A stretch of DNA of 21,284 bases from a virus. Below the pieces are notes generated by a model, which was not told the origin of the DNA, did not search any database, and was given only the letters and a program-made list of their open reading frames with translations. Position 1 is the first letter of the stretch, and every line of letters starts with the position of its first letter. The stretch is taken from the IMG/VR virus record IMGVR_UViG_3300045996_002272, positions 1-21,284 of that record, one strand, 5' to 3'. Of the stretch, positions 5,420-11,941 are shown in pieces. Made by a program: the position numbers and the translations under genes.

Positions 5420-5716
5420 ATGTCGACCCTCAGCACGCACCTCGATTCGCTCCGCCGTCGCCTGGACGAGCTGAAGCCGCTGGACTTCCAACCGACCATC
5501 ATCGGCCTCGATGTCACGGAGTTCCCTCCCGAGCAGCAACCTTTGATGCTTGCGGAGTTCGAGGCCCGCGTCGCCGAATTGGCGAGGAAGCACTACCCAG
5601 ACGCCGACAAGATGGGCGAGTTCGCTGAGGCGAGGATCTGGCCGCAGAGCGTCCATTCCAAGCAGGTTGCTGAGTGGGCCGACACCGTGCCGATGGGTGA
5701 AGAGGTGGCGGCGTGA
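5420..5716 (+). CDS. hypothetical phage protein before the methyltransferases, 98 aa
   Basis: ATG 5420 follows GGAGA and ends in a 4-base GTGA overlap with the cytosine methyltransferase. The product starts with a helical, charged region (STHLDSLRRRLDELKPLDF), continues with strand-like TIIGLDVTEFPPE and then a second helical part (AEFEARVAELARKHY, MGEFAEARIW). It lacks cysteines, signal and membrane segments and is probably a small soluble protein. Coupling to the methyltransferase suggests coordinated dosage, perhaps a helper or modulator, but nothing in the sequence shows that. I do not recognise the family. Confidence 0.7.
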   Translation: MSTLSTHLDSLRRRLDELKPLDFQPTIIGLDVTEFPPEQQPLMLAEFEARVAELARKHYPDADKMGEFAEARIWPQSVHSKQVAEWADTVPMGEEVAA

Positions 5717-7359
5717 TTTCATCTCAGTACCTTCTCCCGATCGCCTCCGAACTCGTGGTCGATCTCTTTGCGGGCGGTGGCGGCGCGAGCACTGGAATCG
5801 AGCAGGCCATTGGTCGGCACGTCGACATCGCGGTGAACCACAACGCCGAGGCGGTGAGTCTCCACCAGGCGAACCACCCGCAAACGAGGCACTTCATTAG
5901 CGACGTGTTCGAGGTGGACCCGCTTGAAGTCACCGGCGGTCAAGACGTCGGCCTGCTGTGGGCGTCGCCTGACTGCAAGCACTTCAGCAAGGCGAAGGGC
6001 GGCAAGCCCGTGTCAAAGAACATTCGCGGTCTTGCCTGGGTGGTCGTCAAGTGGGCCAAGCTTGTGCGGCCCCGTGTGATCTGCCTCGAGAACGTCGAGG
6101 AGTTCAAGACCTGGGGACCGCTCGGTGAGGATGACCGGCCGTGCCAGATCCGCAAGGGCGAGACCTTCCGCGAATGGAAGTCGGAGCTCGAGGGGTTGGG
6201 CTACGTGGTCGAGCACCGCGAACTGCGCGCTTGCGACTACGGTGCGCCGACGATCCGCAAGCGCCTGTTTCTCGTGGCGCGCTGCGATGGGCAGCCGATC
6301 GTGTGGCCGACCGCCACCCACGGACCGGGCCTTAAACCTCACCGCACCGCCGCCGAGTGCATCGACTGGTCGCTCCCGTGCCCTTCGATCTTCGAGCGAG
6401 AGCGCGAACTCGCGCCGGCCACCATGCGGCGCATCGCTCATGGGATCAAGCGCTACGTGCTGGACGCGGCGAAGCCGTACATCGTGCGAATCGGGCAAAC
6501 CGGGCACGGAGACGCCGGGAAGACGCGGGGCATCGGAGAGCCGCTTTCAACTGTCACGTCGAAGGCTGAGCACCTGCTTGCGTCTCCGACGCTGGTACAG
6601 ACGGGGTACGGTGAGCGCCCAGGCCAGGCGCCCCGTGTGCCAGGCCTCGACAAGCCGCTCGGCACCTGCGTGGACGGACAGAAGCATGGCTTGGTCGCGG
6701 CCTTCATGGCCAAGCACTACACCGGAGTGGTGGGTAGTGAGCTGCCTGCACCGATCGGCACGGTCACGACCGTCGACCACCACAGCCTTGTGGCCGCAAC
6801 CCTCGTTGACTCTGCCCACAGCGATGTGTCGCCGTCAGGAGTCAAGCGATGGAGCCACGGCAACCGGCCGGCCACCGCCCCGTTGCCGACCGTGCTCGCA
6901 AGCGGCGGCAACTCCGCCTTGGTCACGAGCCACCTCGCCAAGCTGCGCGGCACGAGCTCAAGCGCGTCGTCCCAAGAGCCGCTGCACACCGTAAGCGCCC
7001 AAGGACAGCACCATGCTGAGGTGCGTGCGCTTCTCTTGAAGTATTACGGCACCGACCAAGACCCGCAGCTGGGTGCGCCGCTCCATACGGTCACGACGAA
7101 GGATCGTTTCGGACTCGTGACGGTGAAGGGCCAGGACTACTACATCGCGGACATCGGCATGCGGATGTTGCAGCCCCGCGAGCTCTACCGAGCGCAAGGC
7201 TTCCCCGACAACTACGTGATCGACCGCGGACACGATGGCCGTGTGCTGTCCAAGGCAGCGCAGGTTCGCATGTGCGGAAACAGCGTGTGCCCGCCGCTCG
7301 CTCGGGCGATCGTGGCGGCGAACTACGCAGAGCAGGTTCCGATGCGGGAGGCGGCGTGA
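5713..7359 (+). CDS. phage C5-cytosine DNA methyltransferase with repeat-built target region, 548 aa
   Basis: Transfers methyl from S-adenosylmethionine to carbon 5 of cytosine in DNA. GTG 5713 overlaps the upstream stop. Motif I is VVDLFAGGGGAS (residues 15-26). The catalytic motif IV is SPDCKHFS with Cys88, the prolyl-cysteine preceded by Asp rather than Pro. Motif VI is LENVEE (125-130), motif VIII APTIRKRLFLV (178-188) and motif X GNSVCPPLARAI (522-533). The target-recognition region (about 275-475) holds six diverged copies of a unit beginning PLxTVT and ending LVxAxL, at about 275, 313, 344, 387, 420 and 454. There is no neighbouring restriction enzyme, so it is an orphan enzyme, probably protecting phage DNA from host restriction or marking it for other phage proteins. 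The enzyme class is sure; target sequence is unknown. Confidence 0.93.
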   Translation: MISSQYLLPIASELVVDLFAGGGGASTGIEQAIGRHVDIAVNHNAEAVSLHQANHPQTRHFISDVFEVDPLEVTGGQDVGLLWASPDCKHFSKAKGGKPVSKNIRGLAWVVVKWAKLVRPRVICLENVEEFKTWGPLGEDDRPCQIRKGETFREWKSELEGLGYVVEHRELRACDYGAPTIRKRLFLVARCDGQPIVWPTATHGPGLKPHRTAAECIDWSLPCPSIFERERELAPATMRRIAHGIKRYVLDAAKPYIVRIGQTGHGDAGKTRGIGEPLSTVTSKAEHLLASPTLVQTGYGERPGQAPRVPGLDKPLGTCVDGQKHGLVAAFMAKHYTGVVGSELPAPIGTVTTVDHHSLVAATLVDSAHSDVSPSGVKRWSHGNRPATAPLPTVLASGGNSALVTSHLAKLRGTSSSASSQEPLHTVSAQGQHHAEVRALLLKYYGTDQDPQLGAPLHTVTTKDRFGLVTVKGQDYYIADIGMRMLQPRELYRAQGFPDNYVIDRGHDGRVLSKAAQVRMCGNSVCPPLARAIVAANYAEQVPMREAA

Positions 7360-9053
7360 GCGACTGCACACCGGTTCCAGGTGCCGTCGGCGACAAGGCC
7401 AGCCGGTGCTGCCAGGGCGACAGCATCAGTTTCACGGTTCATCACGGCGACTGCCTCGACGTCCTGCGCGGCATGGCGGACAACAGCGTGGACAGCATCG
7501 TCACCGATCCGCCCTATGGCTTGTCCTTCATGGGCAAGAAATGGGACTACGACGTGCCGAGCGTTGCCATCTGGGTTGAGTGCCTCCGGGTGCTGAAGCC
7601 GGGCGGCCACCTCCTGGCCTTCGCCGGCACGCGCACGCAGCACCGGATGGCGGCACGCATCGAGGACGCCGGGTTCGAGATCCGCGACCTGATCGCCTGG
7701 GTGTACGGGTCAGGATTCCCGAAGTCGCTGGACGTGTCGAAGGCGATCGACAGTCTGGACGCGGCAGAAGCTCGCACCGAGCGCCGCTACCGCTTCACCG
7801 AGTGGTTCAAGCCTGTGTGCGTCCTCACAAAAGCAGAAATGGACGCTGTGTGCGGAACCGCTGACATGGGGCGTCACTGGACCGACGTGCGCCCGAATGG
7901 CAGGCAGCCTGACGTTCCGACGCGGCAGCACTTTGAGAAGCTGCGCCCGTACATCGCCGCCCTCGTGCCCGATTGGATTGAGGAGATGGTCGACCAGCGC
8001 ACCGTCGAGTCGGAGAACTTCAAGCGCCGCGCCATTGTTGGCGCCAAGGAGATGCGCGACACGTCGGAAGTGCGGATCGCGGTCACGGCGAATGCTGAGA
8101 CCTACGATTGCGGCGCCCGTCGATTCGTCAGCCTTACCGCGGCGTCGACTGACGCCGCCCGCCAGTGGGAAGGCTGGGGCACCGCCCTGAAGCCAGCGCT
8201 TGAGCCGATCACCGTGGCACGCAAGCCGCTGATTGGCACTGTCGCTGCCAACGTGTCGGAGCACGGTACCGGCGCGATCAACGTGGACGCCTGCCGGATA
8301 CCCGGGGGACTACTCCCGCCGAACACGGGCAACGGCGCGTTGCCTCGCCGCCATCAAGACGAGGTGCGCGCGCCTGGATTCGTTTCGCAGCCGAGCGAAC
8401 TGGGCCGCTGGCCTGCCAACTTGGTCCACGACGGCAGCGACGACGTGCTCGCCGCCTTCCCCCAGGCGCCCGGCCAGATGGCGAAGGCCAGCAAGAGCGA
8501 CACGCAGCGGGCTGGGCAGAACGCCTACGGTGCGATGGCGCGCGGATCGAACGGCGCGCCGCCTCGCGGGGATGCAGGAAGCGCGGCACGGTTCTTCTAC
8601 TGCGCCAAGGCCAGCCGCAAGGACCGCGGCGGGGGCAACAAGCACCCGACCGTGAAGCCCACGGACCTCATGCGCTACCTGTGTCGGCTCGTCACGCCAC
8701 CCGGCGGCCTGGTGCTCGACCCGTTCACTGGTTCGGGCAGCACCGGCAAGGCGGCCGTCCTTGAGGGTTTCCGGTTCGTCGGCGTCGAGCGCGATGCGGA
8801 TTCGGTGGCGACCGCTGAGCAGCGGATTGCCGAGGCCGCAGCGACCGGGCCTGCAGGCGCAGATGACGTGCTGCAGGAGCCGGGGCAGGAAGTCGCCGCC
8901 GATGAGTCGTCGACCCAAGAGCTTGAAGCGGCCGAGCCGGTGCCGGCCGCGGCGAGCTCTGAGCCAGTCCTCCGCGAAGGCCCTCGCCGCGCCAAGGCGC
9001 CAAAGGCTGTCGCGCCGATCAATCAACTGGACATGTTCGAGGCATCCGCATGA
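7356..9053 (+). CDS. phage amino-methyltransferase (N6-adenine or N4-cytosine), 565 aa
   Basis: GTG 7356 is chosen because it overlaps the previous stop as GTGA and keeps the conserved start; the frame opens 28 codons earlier inside the other gene. Motif IV DPPYG (51-55) comes first and motif I DPFTGSGSTG (455-464) last, the beta order of N4/N6 methyltransferases. LKPGGHLLAFAG, TALKPALEPI and HPTVKPTDLM are typical of the phage branch. Residues 140-235 are an insertion that could be a helical DNA-recognition module (RYRFTEWFKP, RQHFEKLRPYI, WIEEMVDQRTVE). Residues 490-565 are an Ala/Glu-rich tail ending NQLDMFEASA. It forms an orphan pair with the cytosine enzyme, likely giving double protection from restriction. 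Whether it methylates A or C, and where, cannot be read from the sequence. Confidence 0.92.
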   Translation: MSDCTPVPGAVGDKASRCCQGDSISFTVHHGDCLDVLRGMADNSVDSIVTDPPYGLSFMGKKWDYDVPSVAIWVECLRVLKPGGHLLAFAGTRTQHRMAARIEDAGFEIRDLIAWVYGSGFPKSLDVSKAIDSLDAAEARTERRYRFTEWFKPVCVLTKAEMDAVCGTADMGRHWTDVRPNGRQPDVPTRQHFEKLRPYIAALVPDWIEEMVDQRTVESENFKRRAIVGAKEMRDTSEVRIAVTANAETYDCGARRFVSLTAASTDAARQWEGWGTALKPALEPITVARKPLIGTVAANVSEHGTGAINVDACRIPGGLLPPNTGNGALPRRHQDEVRAPGFVSQPSELGRWPANLVHDGSDDVLAAFPQAPGQMAKASKSDTQRAGQNAYGAMARGSNGAPPRGDAGSAARFFYCAKASRKDRGGGNKHPTVKPTDLMRYLCRLVTPPGGLVLDPFTGSGSTGKAAVLEGFRFVGVERDADSVATAEQRIAEAAATGPAGADDVLQEPGQEVAADESSTQELEAAEPVPAAASSEPVLREGPRRAKAPKAVAPINQLDMFEASA

Positions 9054-9556
9054 GCTGCGACTACTCCCCAATTCCTGGCACGGCTGGCTACAAGGCCATC
9101 CAGTACCTCCAGAGCCTTGCCGCCGGCGCCGCGGTGCCGGCACAGGATCTCGGGCAGGCCATCGACGTCAGCCCGCGCATCTTCGCCTCGGTCCTCGGCC
9201 GCGCCCTTGAAGCCGGGTTCCTGGTGAAGGGCAAGGGCAATCGCCACGGCAAGCACATCGTCACCTACTCGCTCGGCGTGCACATCGACCTCCAGCCCGA
9301 GGAGCGAGAGGACGACAGCGAGATCCCCGTGCGCCAGTCCGTGGTGGCCGCCTCCATGTGCCCGAGCGTGTTCGCCTTAGGCCAGCACAACGAGGCCGCC
9401 CCATTCAGTTCAGCGATCACGAGCGACGGCCGCATCGTGCTCGAGCGCTTCGGCCGGGCGATTGCCATCCTGAGCCGCGAGGAGGCGCTGACGCACGTCG
9501 CGTGGATCGACAAGAACCTGTCGGCGTTCGTGCCGGTGCGGGCCGAGGCGGCGTGA
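9050..9556 (+). CDS. winged-helix-like phage protein, 168 aa
   Basis: ATG 9050 overlaps the methyltransferase stop as ATGA, and its TGA overlaps the replication gene ATG as TGATG. Residues 15-75 look like a winged helix: a first helix GYKAIQYLQSLAAGA, the pair QDLGQAIDVS and RIFASVLGRALEAGFLV, then a basic wing KGKGNRHGKHIVTYSL. The C-terminal half (residues 80-168) is acidic then strand-rich, with SDGRIVLERFGRAIAILSRE. It sits directly before the replication genes and may bind origin DNA or assist the initiator. No exact family is recognised and no enzymatic motif is visible. Confidence 0.72.
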   Translation: MSCDYSPIPGTAGYKAIQYLQSLAAGAAVPAQDLGQAIDVSPRIFASVLGRALEAGFLVKGKGNRHGKHIVTYSLGVHIDLQPEEREDDSEIPVRQSVVAASMCPSVFALGQHNEAAPFSSAITSDGRIVLERFGRAIAILSREEALTHVAWIDKNLSAFVPVRAEAA

Positions 9557-10311
9557 TGGCTGGCGACTGGATCAAGATGCGCGCCGACTTGTTTACGCAT
9601 CCGAAAGTTGTCCGCATGTCGTCCGCATTGAAAGCGGACGCGCTGAGGACTGTCGGCGGACTGATGTCCGTGTGGTGTCTGTTCGACGCCCACTCGACGG
9701 ACGGACTGCTGGAAGGTTACACGCCGGAAGTCCTTGACGATCACCTTCGGTGGAGTGGGTTTGCCACTGCAATGCAAGGCGTTGGGTGGCTCGCGGTCGA
9801 CCACAACAACGGCCTGTCCCTCCCTGAATTCGACACTCACAACGGCCAGTCTGCCAAGCGTAGAGCGCAGGACGCCGACCGGAAGCGCGAAGACAGAAAA
9901 GCGTCCGCATCCGAAGCGGACAAGAAGCGGACCAGAGAAGAGAAGAGAAGAGAAGAGATATCTCCTTCGCTTCGCTCAGGAGTTGACACGCCGAAGCGCG
10001 CTGCCTCCTTCGACCCTTCCTCTGTCGAGTTGCCTGAATGCGTGTCGGCCGAAGACTGGGCGCGCTGGTGCGCGGATCGCTCGAAGCGCCGCAAGCCGGT
10101 GACCCCAGAGGCGGCAAAGCTGCAACTCGCCAAGCTGGTCGCCTTCATGGCCGACGGTCACCTGCCCAAGGACGTGATCGACAACTCGATCGCCAACGGT
10201 TACCAGGGGCTGTTCGCCCCGAAGGCCGCGCCAAACGTCAACGGCGGGCACACGGGATTCGCCAAGAAGGACTACCGCAAAGGAGTGAACGACGATGGCT
10301 TCTTCAACTGA
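9556..10311 (+). CDS. O-like phage replication initiation protein, 251 aa
   Basis: ATG 9556 shares bases with the previous stop. The N-terminal domain (1-115) begins MAGDWIKMRADLFTHPKVVR and includes a tail DNGLSLPEFDTHNGQ-like turn, the common start of phage replisome-organiser proteins with a winged-helix fold. Residues 105-140 are a highly charged linker (KRRAQDADRKREDRK and onward) that contains the product of a 5-base DNA repeat. The C-terminal part (160-251) has a helical domain (EDWARWCADRS, PEAAKLQLAKLVAFMA) and ends with KDYRKGVNDDGFFN, as other phage O-type proteins do. The helicase-loader gene follows with a 17-base overlap, which matches the lambda O-P order. It probably binds an origin lying in its own gene and recruits the loader. 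Confidence 0.78.
   Translation: MAGDWIKMRADLFTHPKVVRMSSALKADALRTVGGLMSVWCLFDAHSTDGLLEGYTPEVLDDHLRWSGFATAMQGVGWLAVDHNNGLSLPEFDTHNGQSAKRRAQDADRKREDRKASASEADKKRTREEKRREEISPSLRSGVDTPKRAASFDPSSVELPECVSAEDWARWCADRSKRRKPVTPEAAKLQLAKLVAFMADGHLPKDVIDNSIANGYQGLFAPKAAPNVNGGHTGFAKKDYRKGVNDDGFFN
9610..9933 (+). repeat. GTCCGC/GCGGAC repeat set, candidate replication origin iterons
   Basis: Inside the O-like gene two 19-bp palindromes GTCCGC-N7-GCGGAC lie at 9621-9639 and 9903-9921, with central A and T-rich or mixed spacers. Extra half sites are GTCCGCAT at 9610-9617 and AAGCGGAC at about 9925-9932. The second cluster is followed at once by the purine tract at 9935. Lambda keeps its origin inside O as repeated initiator sites next to an easily melted tract, so this is a plausible analogue. 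The two palindromes are far apart, which weakens the case. Confidence 0.4.
9935..9959 (+). repeat. pentanucleotide tandem repeat (GAGAA)4-GAGAT
   Basis: Four copies of GAGAA and a fifth diverged copy lie in frame within the replication gene and encode a Glu/Arg/Lys-rich stretch of the linker. A change of one 5-base unit would shift the frame. The strand is purely purine over 24 bases, which also gives an asymmetric tract near the candidate origin. Confidence 0.8.
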
Positions 10312-11083
10312 TAGCGTCATCCCGCGCGCCGCGTTCTCGTTCGCCGAGCGCGAGGCGACTTGCCCGGAGCATGGCCGCTTCTCGAGCCGGCAGCTCAGCA
10401 TCAAAGTCTGGTCCAAGTGCCCGGCCTGTGTGGCGGAGCAGCGCGAGGCGGAAGAGACTGCGGCACGCAAGGCTGACGAGGAGCGCGCCGAGCGCCGCCA
10501 CCGGGCGATGCTCTCAAGCGCGCGCATCCCCGCCAGGTTCATCGGGCGGTCCTTCGACAACTTCGAGGCCACCACCGACATGCAGCGGCGCGCGGTGACC
10601 ATCGCGCGGGACTATGCCGAGCGGTTCGACCACTACCGCCGCAAGGGCCAGGGGCTGATCCTGTCCGGCCAGCCTGGCACGGGCAAGAGCCACCTCGCCA
10701 ACGCGATTCTCCAGGCCGTGCTGTCGCCGGACGTGCGCTACCTCACTTGCATGGACCTGATCCGCGCGGTGCGCGAGACCTGGCGCAAGGATTCGCCACG
10801 CAGCGAGTCGGAGGTGCTCGCCTACTTTGAGCGCCTGGACCTGTTGGCGATCGACGAGGTGGGCGCGCAGTACGGCACCGACGGCGAGCAGAACGTCATC
10901 TTCGACGTGCTGGACCGCCGGTATCGGGAAGTGCGCCCTGTGCTGCTGCTGACGAACCAAGACCTCGAGGGGTTCAAGAAATACGTCGGCGAGCGGACCT
11001 ATGACCGCCTGGGCGAGACATGCCGCTGGGTCGACTTCCAGTGGCCGACGTACCGGCCGACTGCCCGGAGGGCGGCGACATGA
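10295..11083 (+). CDS. dnaC: DnaC-like replicative helicase loader (AAA+), 262 aa
   Basis: Loads the host DnaB helicase onto phage origin DNA. ATG 10295 follows AAAGGAG and overlaps the O-like gene by 17 bases. Residues 23-45 contain CPEH and CPAC, a probable zinc site not found in E. coli DnaC but common in phage loaders. A charged helix (50-70) leads into the ATPase core: Walker A GQPGTGKS (125-132), Walker B LLAIDEVG (183-190), sensor LLTNQD (218-223) and a basic TYDRLGE segment with a likely arginine finger near Arg238. Length fits the family. With the preceding O-like gene it forms the initiation pair. The fold and role are firm; the host partner DnaB is assumed from the family. Confidence 0.9.
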   Translation: MASSTDSVIPRAAFSFAEREATCPEHGRFSSRQLSIKVWSKCPACVAEQREAEETAARKADEERAERRHRAMLSSARIPARFIGRSFDNFEATTDMQRRAVTIARDYAERFDHYRRKGQGLILSGQPGTGKSHLANAILQAVLSPDVRYLTCMDLIRAVRETWRKDSPRSESEVLAYFERLDLLAIDEVGAQYGTDGEQNVIFDVLDRRYREVRPVLLLTNQDLEGFKKYVGERTYDRLGETCRWVDFQWPTYRPTARRAAT

Positions 11084-11259
11084 GCTCGCAGCCCATCAGG
11101 CCCTGCTTGGGCGGCTTCTGCTCTCGCCGAGAGAAGTGCGCGCACCACGTCGACCCGACGGACCGTGTGCGGCCGGCCGAGCGCCTGTGCACGCCTGGCG
11201 CCGAGACGGTGATGTTCTTTCTCCCTCTTCAACCCACCAAGGAACTGGAAGCAGCATGA
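11080..11259 (+). CDS. small Cys-rich phage protein, 59 aa
   Basis: ATG 11080 overlaps the loader stop as ATGA, and the stop overlaps the next ATG the same way. Residues 8-38 contain RPCLGGFCSRREKCAHHV and ERLC, a Cys/Cys/Cys/His/Cys pattern that could hold a zinc ion or an iron-sulphur cluster. The C-terminus (TVMFFLPLQPTKELEAA) is short and mildly hydrophobic. Small proteins with this RPCLGG-FC-R-KCAH pattern are familiar from early regions of GC-rich phages, but I know no function. It is probably a small DNA- or protein-binding accessory factor; that is inference. Confidence 0.7.
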   Translation: MSSQPIRPCLGGFCSRREKCAHHVDPTDRVRPAERLCTPGAETVMFFLPLQPTKELEAA

Positions 11260-11576
11260 GGCACGACTACCTCACCCCGAAGGACTACCGGGAGGCCGTG
11301 ATCGCGGTCCTCGAAAAGGCGGACGCCGGCATGACCGCAGAGGCCATCACGTTCATGTTCGGCCGGGTGCCGGGCTCGAAGCTGACGGTGGCGGCCTGGA
11401 TGTGCGAGTGGACGAAGCGCGGCTGGTTCGTGAGCGAGGGCATGCGGCAGAACCGCGTGTTCCGTTCCTCCGGCAAGCGGCACGCGCCGGCCCGGGCCAG
11501 CTCATTCGCATCGGTCGGCCGTGACGCACTGCGCGTCGCGTCCGTGTGGCACTTCGCGCAGCGCGCGGCAATCTGA
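11256..11576 (+). CDS. winged-helix-like small protein, 106 aa
   Basis: ATG 11256 overlaps the previous stop as ATGA. Residues 9-60 look like a compact winged helix: DYREAVIAVLEKADAGM, TAEAITFMFGRV, then KLTVAAWMCEWTKRGWFVS and a strand RQNRVFRSS. The C-terminus is basic and Arg/Ala-rich (RHAPARASSFASVGRDALRV). It is probably a DNA-binding protein with a regulatory or replication-accessory role. The frame is open upstream inside the loader gene, but that part is shadow. No named family is assigned. Confidence 0.65.
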   Translation: MRHDYLTPKDYREAVIAVLEKADAGMTAEAITFMFGRVPGSKLTVAAWMCEWTKRGWFVSEGMRQNRVFRSSGKRHAPARASSFASVGRDALRVASVWHFAQRAAI

Positions 11577-11587
11577 GGAACAGAGGA

Positions 11588-11941
11588 ATGAACGAACAAC
11601 TGCAATCCAAGCTGGTCGAGATCCTGACCGCAATCCAAGAGGCGGCCCGCGCCGGTGGCGACTTCGCCATGGCGCAACTGCCGGACATCGCGCAGAGCTA
11701 TGTGGCGTATGGGCGGGTCAGCACCGTGGCGGCTGTGCTCGCGTGCCTCTTGGTCATCGGCATAGCGCTCGTGGTGGGGCGCCGCGCCCACGACCGATCC
11801 GACGGCATGGTGTGGATACCGGTCGGCGCAGTGGTCGCACCCGCACTGCTGGCCCTCTATGACGCAAGCCAGTCAGCCATCCTTGTGTGGGTTGCGCCGA
11901 AGGTCTGGCTGCTCAAGGAAATCTCGGGGTTGGTGAAATGA
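11588..11941 (+). CDS. phage membrane protein with two hydrophobic segments, 117 aa
   Basis: ATG 11588 follows CAGAGGA, 11 bases after the previous stop, and the stop overlaps the next gene as ATGA. Residues 1-35 are an amphipathic helix (QSKLVEILTAIQEAARAGGD). The first membrane helix is about 46-68 (VSTVAAVLACLLVIGIALVV), followed by a basic turn RRAHDR. A second hydrophobic region lies at about 75-110 (VWIPVGAVVAPALLALYDAS and beyond), which could be one long or two short helices. Size and form resemble a holin, but it is embedded in the replication region, so I do not call it one. It could place replication or methylation proteins at the membrane; no evidence shows this. Confidence 0.7.
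   Translation: MNEQLQSKLVEILTAIQEAARAGGDFAMAQLPDIAQSYVAYGRVSTVAAVLACLLVIGIALVVGRRAHDRSDGMVWIPVGAVVAPALLALYDASQSAILVWVAPKVWLLKEISGLVK

Noticed and set aside
6125-6994. 289-codon plus-strand frame inside the cytosine methyltransferase
   Set aside because: Low-complexity Arg/Ser/Ala shadow in another frame; the methyltransferase frame has all motifs.
5713-9053. Restriction-modification system
   Set aside because: Two methyltransferases are present, but none of the adjacent genes has nuclease motifs.
11588-11941. Holin gene
   Set aside because: Two hydrophobic segments and small size fit, but it is coupled within the replication block and no endolysin or spanin lies nearby.
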